DNA from: Casuarius casuarius
Lineage: Eukaryota > Chordata > Aves > Casuariiformes > Casuariidae
Length of the DNA stretch: 64,000 nt
Direction of reading: 5' to 3'
Assembly: GCA_003342895.1 (NCBI GenBank)
Contig: PTFA01000035.1
Location: 5,784,976 to 5,848,975 of the forward strand
The position numbers and the translations under genes were made by a program. The notes under the pieces are model-generated. The model saw only the letters and a program-made list of their open reading frames with translations. It was not told the origin of the DNA and searched no databases. Positions 34,776 through 44,999 of the stretch are shown here, one piece after another; position 1 is the first letter of the stretch; each line of letters opens with the position of its first letter.

Positions 34776-37700
34776 CTCTGCTCTGAAAGCAGTTGGCAAC
34801 TGATGCCACTTTGAAGTCCGTGGACTCAGGGTTTCCCTCTCGTGTTCTGGGTCTGTGTTGGAAAGCTCTCCACTTATGGAACTTCCTGCCCCAAATGCAT
34901 TCATGTCCCTGAATTTCACAGATGGGTCACAGTCTTTTCACAAAGACTTGGACTGCAGCAGTGGTCTTCTAATGGCTGAGTGTTCATGTGTGCAAGGTAA
35001 AACTGTTGGGAGGGAGGGAAACATTGGCAGGTATTGTTCTTCTTTTCCCTGGAGAATTTTGACTGCAACATGTGTGGTTTGGAGAACCTGTCTGTCTAGG
35101 TATTGCTTTAGTTGTGGTCAATGGTCTGGATGGTTCTTCTATCGGACCTATCAAAATAATATCTCGGCACTTTTCAGGAGTGCATGAGGTGATGTGATTG
35201 CTATCCCTCCTGGACTGCTTGTTCTCACACCCTCTCCAGTGGGAAGACTGCATAACTTGAAGTGTTTGGTTTTGTACTTCAATACTCGCGTATGCTAAAT
35301 GTTTGTAGGGCAGGGCAGGGGACAGAGAAGTTTGAAGCTGTGTGGTTGCTCCTGAGCTGTTACTCCCACAGTCCCAGACTGACCCAAGGCGGCTCCAGCT
35401 CTGCTGCCCTTCCTGTGGGAGTTCCTCTGCCCCAAGGGGCTCAGCTAAAGCTCTCCTGGCCCACTTCACTGTCCTGTTAAATGTCTGCTGCTCTGAACGG
35501 TGCAAAAATGATTCTTTCTCTCTCTCCTCCTCGGGCCAAAGGAGGTGGAAAGAAACAGCTTGAGCAGTGTGAGATGGTGTGATCCTGTGGAGGGGATGCT
35601 GAGGGAAAGCCAAGCTCAGCTCTGTGCGTGGCTTATGTTGCAGGCCTTCTGGGGAAGGTTACCTGCTCCCTGGCATGATCCCTACTCCATCCGCTGGCTT
35701 CCTGGGACAGAAAGGAGTGGTCCTCCAGAGCCAGTCTTGGAGTATTCCTCACCTTGTATTTTTGTGGTCATATAGGGCTTGCTTCTAGTTTCAGTTTCTA
35801 ACTGAATAACACTTTCACCGTAGCACCCTGGAGCAAGGAGTGAGGGAAGGACAGAGGCAGGAAGGTACTTCCAGCAGGCTTTGCTTCGTTCCCGTCAGCA
35901 GCCATGAGAAATGATGTTTATGGTGCAAAATGATATGAATTCCACCTCCCTAAGGGAATGCATCTCTGCTGGTGTGCACTGGGTTTTAACAGCCACCGGG
36001 AAAACAAAGCTAAGATCTTAGCTAAAGCTGGGGGGAGCTGGTAGTACGCTATCTCGGGGCGGGGGCAGCGGTTCTGGGGCTGTGACAGATGGCCTCTTAC
36101 CGGGTCCCCTGGTTAATCCTGTTAGGGGGCCGTGCAAAGCACATCTGCTGGTGGAGAGGCTGCAGGACAGAGGAGGGTCCCAGCAAAGCCTGTAAAGGAG
36201 GCCAAAGTGGAAGCCAGGCCAGGACTTTGGAAATGCCTGCGTGGTTTATGTAAAGCTTTATTGCAGAGAGCTGATTAAATCCTGTGCTTTTAAAGACGCA
36301 GAGCGCACTGAGAGCCTGTGAGAGATGCCATAAAAGTCCGTATCAATAAAGAATAAAAGTGAAAAGGTGAGCACTTTATTAGATTACTATGAAAAGTAGT
36401 AAAACAGCTCTTTATAGCACGGGACAGCATTTATGAAGGGATAACAAGATCAGCCACTCCATTTCTTCCCTCTGCAAACAATTTTACAACTGTATTCTTA
36501 GGCCTGTAGAGAAAGTTTCTGGGCTGTAGGTAACGATGCAAGGTGACATCGTTATGATGATTTGAGTGAGAAGTCATCCTGTGACGCTTTTAAATACTAA
36601 AGGTGGCACCTTGCCCGACTTTTGCTGCACGGGCAAACTTGGGGATGAGGGGTGCTGGGCAGGGGGAGAGGGAGGAAGGAAAGGATTTTAGGAAGATACT
36701 GGCAAAGGAAAGGATAACTTGGCAGTGACTTCCCCTTCCTTCCTTTTACCAGGTTTTCTCTTGGAGGTGAGTCCCCCGGGTGCCCTCCTGTTGCCTCCCT
36801 CCAGAAGGAGGACCTTTTCACAAGGGCAGCTCCTGTGGAGGTGTCTGCTTGGGGCGGGGGCAGCAGGGCAGGCAGCAGAGCCGTTCCCTTGTGGGCTGCT
36901 TTGGCCCAGCCGCGGGGCTCCTGCCCTGTCCGTGTTTCTCTGGCCGCCCCAGGGAAGCAGGCACCATTCTCGGCCATCCCTGGGAGTCATTTGCTCTTTG
37001 GTAAAGCAGATGGGACAGTTCTCCAGCCCCAAAGATCACTCTGAGCTGTTGTAGGGGTCCAGATCTCTCCATTTTAGTGAATGTGGGACTGAGTGAAAAA
37101 GTCTTTTCTTTTTTTTTTGGTTGTATTAGCCATAGCAATCTTGATGAAAACATTTGAATGTGCTTTTTAACTCCAAATGTGCAGAAGGATTTGTGACACC
37201 TACTGCAAGGACCATAGGAGAGTCTCAGAAATGAACTGAGTTCCCAGGCTCTGGTAAGTCTGTGATCTAGTGCCTTAGGCAGCAAACCACACTCTTACCA
37301 TGGCTGCAATTTATAAATGAGACATCTCAGCAGTACGGATCCAGGGCTGGCTTCAGTTTCTGCTGTGTTATTCGTGAGTGTGAAAGCTCTGAAAAATGTG
37401 GCAGACTTTGGGTTAGGTTCTCAACACAGCATTACTTCTCATGCACTGAAATTTGAGCATGTCTCTGTTAAGAAAGGAGTGTATATGCTGGAGGCTGTGA
37501 GATAAAGGCATACATAAAGGCAAACTGAAGTCTTTGGTGTTCTGTTGTTGGTGGGTTTGTTTTTGCTTTTCTCCCAGCAGGAGCACTTTGCTAGCTAGCT
37601 ACAAGCACTCGTAACCATGGCTGTATGGTTAAAATCAGGTTGGAAATGTTTTGCCCTGGAATTACTTTTGTGTGGGATGTTGCAAAGTTGCTTCCTTGTG

Positions 37701-39069
37701 AGTGCGGAGGATTAGAAGTCCCTTTGCAGGTCTGGAGAGGTCAGATCAGCAGTCTGGGGTTTAGTCTTTGCCAGAGTGAGTGCACAATGAAGAGGTCAGC
37801 TGAAAGCTTGGCTCCTGTTCCCTTTTTAAGCAGAGCTTTCAACCCCCTTGGGTAATGATCTGCAAGGTCTCAACACTACACTTGGTCTGTTAAAGTGGTT
37901 TGGCCTGGCTGTTCTGGGTAACTGGGACGGTGTGGGCCAGAAAGGGGGTGGCTGCAATGCCTTCAGTGTGAGAGGAGAAGTAAGGGAAAACAGAGGGATG
38001 CTCTGCAGTGCACGAGGGTTGTGCTTTTGGGGAGGAGAAGACAGCATGCCAGGAGCCGGACAGAGCCATAAGCTCTGTGTTATACTCGTGAACCTCTGTA
38101 CCTTTCTTAACTGGGAAAGGATTCAGTCCTGTTTCCTGAGAAATAAGTGGGAGTTTTGCTGCTGGTTGCAATGAGAGCTGGACTGGGATTGCAGCTTAGA
38201 CAGAGTAGCTATGCACATGTGTATTTTGTCCACTTGGGCTCACATCAGTGTACAAGGCTGTAATTGTTTTGCCCCAAAGCAATACGGGGGTCCTGAGCCT
38301 CAGGTCTAGCCTTCCCCATATCCCTGTATACATAGCAGCTGGCCTCTGTATTTAGTGCTCAGTTCACAAAATACACATTTGGAACAGCACTTTGGCACTT
38401 GCTTGATTTTTGTCTTTCAGTGAAGTGACTATAAGCTTAACCTTTTGTGCATGTCTGTGGGCTCTAGTCTGTGAGCTGAATCTGAAGCTTGGATGTGAAA
38501 CCCTCTGGATCCGACCTTGCGGCCAAACCTTGTGGGTGGAACAGCGGCAGAGGCAAACAAAGCACAAGTCTGCAGGAAGCTGTCCCGACCCTGCCTGCAT
38601 TGCATGCGCCAGGTGAGATTTTGAGACGCCTTGTGACAACTAGCAAACAAGTCTGTCTGGCTGTATCCATGTTAAGGAATCTGGTCTGGGTGCTTGTCTT
38701 AACCTACTATACAGACTGGAAATGGCTGAGACCTGGGCGTGCAGCAGACCCACTGTCTGCACCTCCAGATCCCTACAGCCTGGGGCATGCAGTCCCACGT
38801 GGGAAGTGCTGTGCAGTCTGGAAGGTGCCTCATCTGAGGGACTGAGCCCTGGGTTGTGTTGCGGCCCATGCAGCAGCAGAGAGACATGACTCCAGGCGCG
38901 TGGTGCAGATATGTTAGCGTAGCCTCTGTGCAGAGGCAGGCCCAGCTGCAGCCACCCGCTGCTGCTGTATGCAGGCAGCGCATGCAGCGGTGCAGCTCTG
39001 AGCGCTGTCTCACTAGGGCAGGGCTAGGTTTATTCCGAATTAGCCAGCTGGTTGGGAGGCAGTGATCTT

Positions 39070-39300
39070 GTTAAAGGATATGTCCAGATTAGAAAAATGA
39101 GTACCAGTTCTCCGCAATTGCCGCCAGCAGTGGGGACGGTGGAACCGCTAGTGGAAGCAAGAGCAGCGCTCCCTTCTCCAAGCGGGTTTCCTTGCACGCC
39201 GGTGGCTAACACCCCAGGCCTGTCCACGCAGGCGGCTTTGCAGCAGCAGTGGTGCTGCACTCTCGCTTGTGCTACGTTTCCTTGTAAAGTCGCAACCCCT
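39070..39300. mobile_element. Possible old DNA-transposon remnant
   Basis: Motifs AAAGGATATGTCCAGATTAG, CCTGTCCACGCAGGCGGCTT and TTTCCTTGTAAAG resemble non-autonomous sauropsid DNA elements that carry scattered TGTCTACACTA-type blocks. Ends were not defined, so this is a weak call. Confidence 0.25.
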
Positions 39301-40548
39301 AACCCCTTACCTCCACTGCACCTCCCTTCATCCCTGGGGATAAGATGGTAGGAGCTGACCACATTTTGGGGTTGTCAGTGGAGAAATGCCTGTGTTGAAG
39401 AGTGAAGTATTCCTGCTCTTGTACAGTACCGGCTGGGTCTGAAGTAAATACAGAATTCCTTTGACAAGCACGACTGATCCCTGACTGTATATACATAGTG
39501 TTATAAATGATGTTCTGTCTTTTTGGAGAAATGTTTTATTTACTGTAAACAACTGACTTGTAAAGGATTCATCCAGCATCAGTTCCTAGAGGGATTCTGT
39601 CTATTGGAACTAGGTTTTATACTTAGACATGTGACAGATCGTTTAAAAGGATGTCATCAATTTCAAAATTAAGACAGTGAAAAATCAGTGTCTTGCACTA
39701 AAACTGTTTCTGGAAATTCTTGGCCAAGTTTTGCAGTCTCACTTTCCTATTTTTAAACCTCTCTCACCAGCTGCTATGTGACCCTTCCCTCCACACCCAC
39801 AAAAGAAAAAGCTTACTGATTAGAAACAGGAAATAATAAAACTCACTAACCACAAAGTATTTTCAAATGCACAGAGTAAACAACCAGAGATGGTGAGAAA
39901 TACATATTTCCCACTGCTCTCTTTTCAGCACAGTAACCATAGCTGATAATTATAGTCACTGGGGATTCACAGGTTTTAGGGGGAAAGTACATTTTTAAGT
40001 TGATGTTGTCAAAACAGAGAGAAATATTTTCATCACACTAGAACATTTCCTAGCTGCTCTCCCAGCCCCGCTAGAAAGTTGCCAGAGGCTGCGACTGGAC
40101 CCATTACTGAAACAAAATAGAAGCAAAAGAAAGCTGTTAAGCTTCAGACCCCATCTTGGGTAGGGATATGCTCCCCACCTCTACCATGCTGGTGTGCACA
40201 GTCCTCAAGGCTGGGCAATCGGGCTTTCTCCAGTAACGGTGGGTGGTGGGTGCTCGTGTGGCGTCTGTCATCTAAACTCAGCAATATGCATGATAATAAG
40301 CTGTGAAGATCTTTAATGTCTCTTCAGTTGCAGGATTTTGATGTGCTTTGGTTGCCTTTGCCTGAGTGTTTTCACTGACCGAGTATTCTGCATTGCTGCT
40401 CTCTGCATGGGCTGTCTCCAGTCCCCACCGTGGTCTGTGTTTTTGTGGAAGGAAAATTTGGATGTATTTTTCCATAACATTAGTCATTCTGGAGGTTCCC
40501 TTCAGTAAAACATTAGCTTCAAATTGGGGAAGTGATGACAAGTCCTGA

Positions 40549-40575
40549 TTTATTTTATTTTATTTTATTTTTTTT
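40549..40575 (+). repeat. (TTTTA)n pentanucleotide repeat
   Basis: Four TTTTA units followed by a T run. Confidence 0.9.
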
Positions 40576-41736
40576 GGTCAGAGGATGGAGATGGAGATTG
40601 CTGTAAGATGTCTGCAATTCTGTGTCCTTAAAAGAGCTGCTTTGCTACCCCTCAGGACTGTTGGAGGCTGTGCTGTGCCCCTCTCGGCCAAGCCCCCTCT
40701 TTCATGTCAGCCAGTTGTTGCTCCTGCCACCCCTGTGCTACCCCTTCTAATGGCTTTTCAGAAGTGCGGGATGAAAGGGAGAGCTTCACAGGAGAAGATG
40801 CCAAAACCAGAGGTGATGATTTTCACTCTTTCAACACATCATCAAATAGATCACGCTGCATAATTAGTCCCTCTGAACTGGGGGCCCGTTAATTAGGATG
40901 CAGAGTGTTTGTTTAAGGGAGCCTTGCTCTTTTCTTCTAACTGTGAAGAACTTTCAACTGCCTTTGAGCTGAAAAACTGTGACCAGATGTTGCCAGCAAG
41001 TCGAGCACAAGATTTGTCCCAATCTTGGTACAACTTGCAGAGAACTTTACCTTCTGGTCTTTAGATTCTGTCTGTGATTCCCTTACAAGTAAAACCTAAA
41101 GTACTTGGCCAGGCTGATAAGCCCAGCTTCTGACTTCCTTCATGATTCGAAGTGTTACCGTGATCCAGGTGACTGTGTGTGTGTGTCAATGCTGCTTTTT
41201 CTACAGAGCATCAGAAGCAAAAAATGAAAAATCTCTTTCAACTGCCAAGGAAGAACCGTTTGTGAAAGAAAACAAAAGCAGATCCCCAAGTATTGTTTAT
41301 TCAGAGCAGACAGGACAAGGCTGGAAAAAAAATCAATTGTAATCTTCCAAAAGATTATTTAGAATCTTTAGTTAAGTAAAAAAAAATCTCTAAATGTAAC
41401 TATATATTTACACCTAGCTCACTATTTTAACAGTAATGCCAACACATTGGGGTGGTTAGGAACAGCATAGCTAGAGTGAGCAGTACAGAGAACAGCAAAT
41501 ATATCTGGACATTCTAAAATGTCTAAACAGTCTCTCCCTTTCTCTCTTCCTTCTAATCATTGCAGCATTCTTACAGGAATTAGAACTGAAATCTCCTACG
41601 GTTGAACAAGAATAATAATAATAAAAAGAGGATTGGCCTTGTTCTCCTTTATCCAGCAAAGTAATCTCAGCTGCTTACATGAGATCTGAGAGGTAAGCTT
41701 GACGCAAGAGAGGGTTGTTTCTCATTGTCTTATATT

Positions 41737-41742
41737 TTTATT
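41737..41742 (-). terminator. Poly(A) signal of the second HES gene
   Basis: Minus-strand AATAAA about 290 nt past the stop codon, giving a short AT-rich 3' UTR (about 41720-42031). Alternative signals further downstream cannot be excluded. Confidence 0.55.
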
Positions 41743-42031
41743 AATAAGAGGCTGATTATTTTAAGAAAATAAGACAAGAAAGTTATATAATTAATATACA
41801 CTAAAGAGCATGAGAGGATTCTATACAATAATTTAGATGTATTAAATAAATACAAAATAATAGCAGCCTTCTACAATGCAGGCTACACATAGGTTTACTT
41901 CGGCATGAAGTACCCTGGTCTTTAATGCACCTACAGGAACAGACTTGCTCCTCAAGTGTTTTAAAGAGACATATCTATAAGATACATACATAAGAGTGTC
42001 TAAGATTAGGAGAAACATTTTAAAGCACATT
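41743..42031 (-). other. 3' UTR of the second HES gene
   Basis: AT-rich stretch between the stop codon and AATAAA. Its composition contrasts strongly with the GC-rich start of the HES6 3' UTR. Confidence 0.55.
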
Positions 42032-44223
42032 TTACCATGGTCTCCACATATCTAATGACCCCATACTAGGGTTGTTATGGGAAAAATTTGGCTGCAGGAC
42101 CTGTCTGGGAGGCACAGCATTGACCTGGCTGAAAACAGACAGTGGTGGCAGCTGGAATGAATTTTTCAAAGCCTGTTTGTTCTCCACAAGGTAGAAGTGC
42201 TCCTGCGATGGGTTTCTGCCGGGAGTGTTCCCCTTAGGGCTCAGTGGGGATTTTGGTGTCAAGACAGGCTGCTGAGATGGGCTCGAGGACCTTAATGCTG
42301 TTTTGCAGGTGTCTTCACCAGACCTGGGTAAGGATTTCAGCAGGTGGTTTAACAGCCGTGCACCAAGAGTCTTGTCCATCCACTCGCAGGTAAGGAGAAG
42401 GTTGTGAACCTCGTGCATGCACTGGATATATCCAGTGCTGTATCTCTGCTGGGCTTCGAGGCCCACTTTGGAGTCAGCTGTATTGAACAGGAGACAACTG
42501 AAGTTGGTGAGTGGGTAAAAGCTGCGCAGTGTGTTCTCACGCAAAAGCATTCAACAGATTCCCGTGTGCATTGGCCCCCATGGGCTGGTCCTGGGTGATT
42601 TAATGGAGAAAGCTACCCTGGCCTATTTTTGAAAGCACTCTGTGGGCTCTGCGGGAGGTCAGTGCCCTGTTTCAGGGTTAGACAAAAACTCTGCACAACT
42701 GATGCAAATGAGAATGGTCTTGGGGCCATGGCCGAAGCGGGGAACAGGGCTCAGATGCCCTGGTGGAGTTTCCCAGCAGAGCAGGAATATCACAGGATAA
42801 CCTCTGGGCCCCTTTGTAAAACCCTTGGAAACTGAAAAACTCATTAGGTAAGGCCCAGCTAGTGGCTCCTGGAGGAGGTGGTTTGATTCCTCCACTGACT
42901 TCATTCTTAGTTCAGTTGGGCTTTATTACAGTGTTAATGGCTTGCACGGTTCAGGAGGAAGGGCATGCAGGGAGCGAGCTGCTCAGCCAGGCAGCCGATG
43001 GGGCCGCTCGTGAGCGATCAGTGCAAAACTGGAACAAAAGGAGAAACCAGCGCTGGAAGAACTCTTGTGGGTTAAAAAGTGTTCAGCTCCATCTCCCCAT
43101 CTAGTGGTGAAAACAAAGCCCAGGCCAGCCAACAGGTTTGAAAGACGCTTTTGCTGAACTGCCGCTGGATTAGAAATGCAGCGCGCGCTGCTCTGCTGGC
43201 AGCCTCCTGCCGTAACCCTGAACCGAACCGTAAGGGGCCGAAGGAAGGACGCACTCACCCATGAGCTTGCTGTTCTGGATGTTCTGAAGGTGCTTTACTG
43301 TCATTTCGAGGATGTCTGCTTTCTCGAGTTTAGACTGCTAATAAAGGAAGAATTCAGTAGTTGAGAGACCATGAAGTGTGCGGTGCAATGCTGAGTTTCT
43401 CAAAAGAGGGGGGGGAGGAATCCCCCACCAGCAAAAGGACGAAAAGGTGTGTAAAAATGAACACTTACATCCAGGTGAAATGCGCCAACAACAGTCTCCT
43501 TCAGCTGGTCTAAGCAGTTGTTAATCCTTTCCCTTCGCTTCCGCTCAATGAGAGGTTTCCTTAACTGGCAGGGAGATAGTGGATAGAAAAAAAAAGTAGG
43601 GAGGAAGAAGTGCAGAGATGATTTTTTTTTTTCTTTTTTTCCCTATCCTCTCTCTGCTATAGCTCAGTGAGGACAGAACTGAACCGTGCTGGCTTCACTG
43701 AAGCAGAATGAGGCCTTGGGTCTAGTCTGACCCTGAAAAGCCGCCTCCTCAAGTGAAGGCGGCGCGGGGTGGCGGGGTGGATACTCAGCAGCAGCCAGCT
43801 GCTGCGGCAGGATGGAGAACGCCCCATCTCCGACTCGGTCATACTCTGTTCGTTAGATCATATTAGATCTTAATTCTTTCACTGCAACTCGCGTTAATCA
43901 GAGTTTCCCCGACTCAAATCAAGAGATGCACCTTTCTAAGACAGAGAAAAGAAGCAGAAAAAACACCCACGTGGGTTACGCTCAGAGAAAACATCTTTAT
44001 AATGAAAGGAAAAAATTGCTCCATTTCTCTTTCCTAGAAACACTGCCTGTGGTCGCAGCACGGTATTGGTAAAAGTGCCCGGCACCAGCATCCGCGGTAC
44101 GGGAATCGCGCTCGGCGCGCGTGGCCGCGGCTGGGTGAACCCGCACGGAGCGGGACCTACCTTCCTTTCCTCTTTGGTGCTGGAGAGTTTCTGCACGCCG
44201 CTGGCCGTGGCTGCGGCAGTCAT
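42032..44223 (-). CDS. HES6-related bHLH-Orange repressor, Her8a/hes8-like (four exons, 227 aa)
   Basis: Coding exons are 44161-44223, 43469-43564, 43259-43337 and 42032-42477. All splice sites are GT-AG, phases 0, 0 and 1, totalling 684 nt with stop. Residues 22-75 form the bHLH (basic LRKPLIERKRRERIN at 22-36; second helix from KLEKADILEMTVKHLQ), 87-130 the Orange domain (GYIQCMHEVH at 95-104, LLNHLLKSLP at 121-130), and WRPW is at 224-227. It is a sequence-specific nuclear repressor by family: it should bind N-/E-box DNA and recruit Groucho/TLE. The basic region and Orange domain look closest to fish Her8a/amphibian hes8, from memory; chick literature also describes two hes6 genes, and which name applies here is not settled by sequence alone. 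Introns are 596, 131 and 781 nt. The start is the first ATG after the predicted transcription start; the upstream frame is open, and the next in-frame ATG lies above the TATA box. The acceptor of exon 3 was chosen at CTAATAAAG (TTAG then CAG) to keep the conserved Q at 54. Confidence 0.93.
43622..43640 (+). repeat. T-rich tract in intron 1 of the second HES gene
   Basis: Eleven T, one C, seven T. On the gene strand this is an A run shortly before exon 2 and not the pyrimidine tract of its acceptor. Confidence 0.85.
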
Positions 44224-44360
44224 TGTAATCCAGCCTGTCTGCTCCGAAATGCTGGAGGCAGGGGACGGAGAGGAGGCCCTTCCTTCGCCCGCCCTTCCTT
44301 CGGCACTAGGTTGCTGCCTTTCCTGAAGGGCGCTTTGCTGCTCCTCTGCTCCTCCGCTGT

Positions 44361-44382
44361 ATTTATAACCCCAAATTAGCAT
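44361..44382 (-). promoter_or_regulatory. Core promoter of the second HES gene: octamer-like site and TATA
   Basis: On the minus strand ATGCTAAT (44375-44382) is followed after 7 nt by TATAAAT (44361-44367), about 144 nt before the ATG. This predicts transcription start near 44337 and a 5' UTR of about 114 nt. CACATG (an E-box) overlaps the upstream edge of the octamer. Confidence 0.75.
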
Positions 44383-44414
44383 GTGAAAGGGGGCTTTCCT
44401 TGGCTGGACTCCTT

Positions 44415-44426
44415 TTCCCACACGAG
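44415..44426 (-). promoter_or_regulatory. RBPJ (CSL) site overlapping an N-box
   Basis: Minus strand CTCGTGTGGGAA contains TGTGGGAA (44415-44422), which fits the RBPJ consensus YGTGGGAA. The complementary plus strand CACACGAG fits a HES N-box (CACNAG). The site lies 48 nt upstream of the TATA box, a spacing like that of Notch-responsive HES promoters. No clear second paired RBPJ site was found. Confidence 0.55.
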
Positions 44427-44829
44427 GGGTCGAGCCCAGAGGTTTGTGGCCATCAATCAAAGCTGACAGGTCACTGCTTCTTTTCAATGACCACATCGGC
44501 CCCCCCAAACGGCGACAGATGTCCAGCCTCCAAAGCTTTGCTTTGTAGGGATCTTTTGTTAGGGAAGAAGGGAAGCAAAATGGGCGCGCTCTGAGCAGCT
44601 TGCATGGCTCCTTGCTCAATTTGCACAGATTCCCAGGGAGGAAAACAATAGCCGGGAACCAGTTGAGTTACACCTGGGAAACCCTCTTCTATGCATCTTT
44701 TTTCCCTTCATCTCCTTGAGCCAATGCCTCTTTTTACCTGCTAACCTGAGCAGCCCCAGTCATTTTAAATCTTGGCAGCCAAGAGCAGCCTCTTAGTTTA
44801 ATAATAGAGTACTGGATCTACTAGCTTCT

Positions 44830-44930
44830 GCTCCCAGGAATTATTATTACAAGGTAATGATGATTAATTAAAAACTGTTGACAGCAGACACCTAGAGAAA
44901 CATTGTTTCCACCACAGAAATCCTCTAGGG
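44830..44930. promoter_or_regulatory. Candidate neural enhancer: homeodomain cluster plus SOX site
   Basis: About 0.6 kb upstream of the second HES gene. TAATGATGATTAATTA (44855-44870) packs several homeodomain cores, and CATTGTT (44901-44907) is a SOX core. The block is AT-rich and free of recognised repeats. Function is inferred only from motif content and position. Confidence 0.3.
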
Positions 44931-44999
44931 AAAATGCTGTGGAACTTTATTTACTTCTTGAGAGTCTGACTTCTGTTTTGCACGCCTTTAAATATAGGA

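Larger units (their letters stand above)
34780..41730. other. Gene-free interval downstream of the second HES gene
   Basis: No exon recognised. The longest frame (34984-35613 minus, 209 codons) has no domain or compositional signal. It contains an AT-rich, repeat-free block at 36.29-36.60 kb, a possible DNA-transposon remnant near 39.07-39.30 kb, and a TTTTA microsatellite at 40.55 kb. Confidence 0.5.

Noticed and set aside
34984..35613. 209-codon minus-strand frame
   Set aside because: Longest uninterrupted frame outside GC-rich islands, but no domain, no repeats, no splice partners and ordinary composition. A frame of this size is expected by chance in 64 kb.
36531..36554. Perfect 8-bp inverted repeat TAACGATG/CATCGTTA with 8-nt loop
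   Set aside because: Several such stems are expected by chance in 64 kb; no further support.
44224..44380. N-terminally extended second HES protein from the ATG overlapping the TATA-octamer region
   Set aside because: This ATG falls upstream of the predicted transcription start, and the internal ATG at 44223 gives the family-typical N-terminus.
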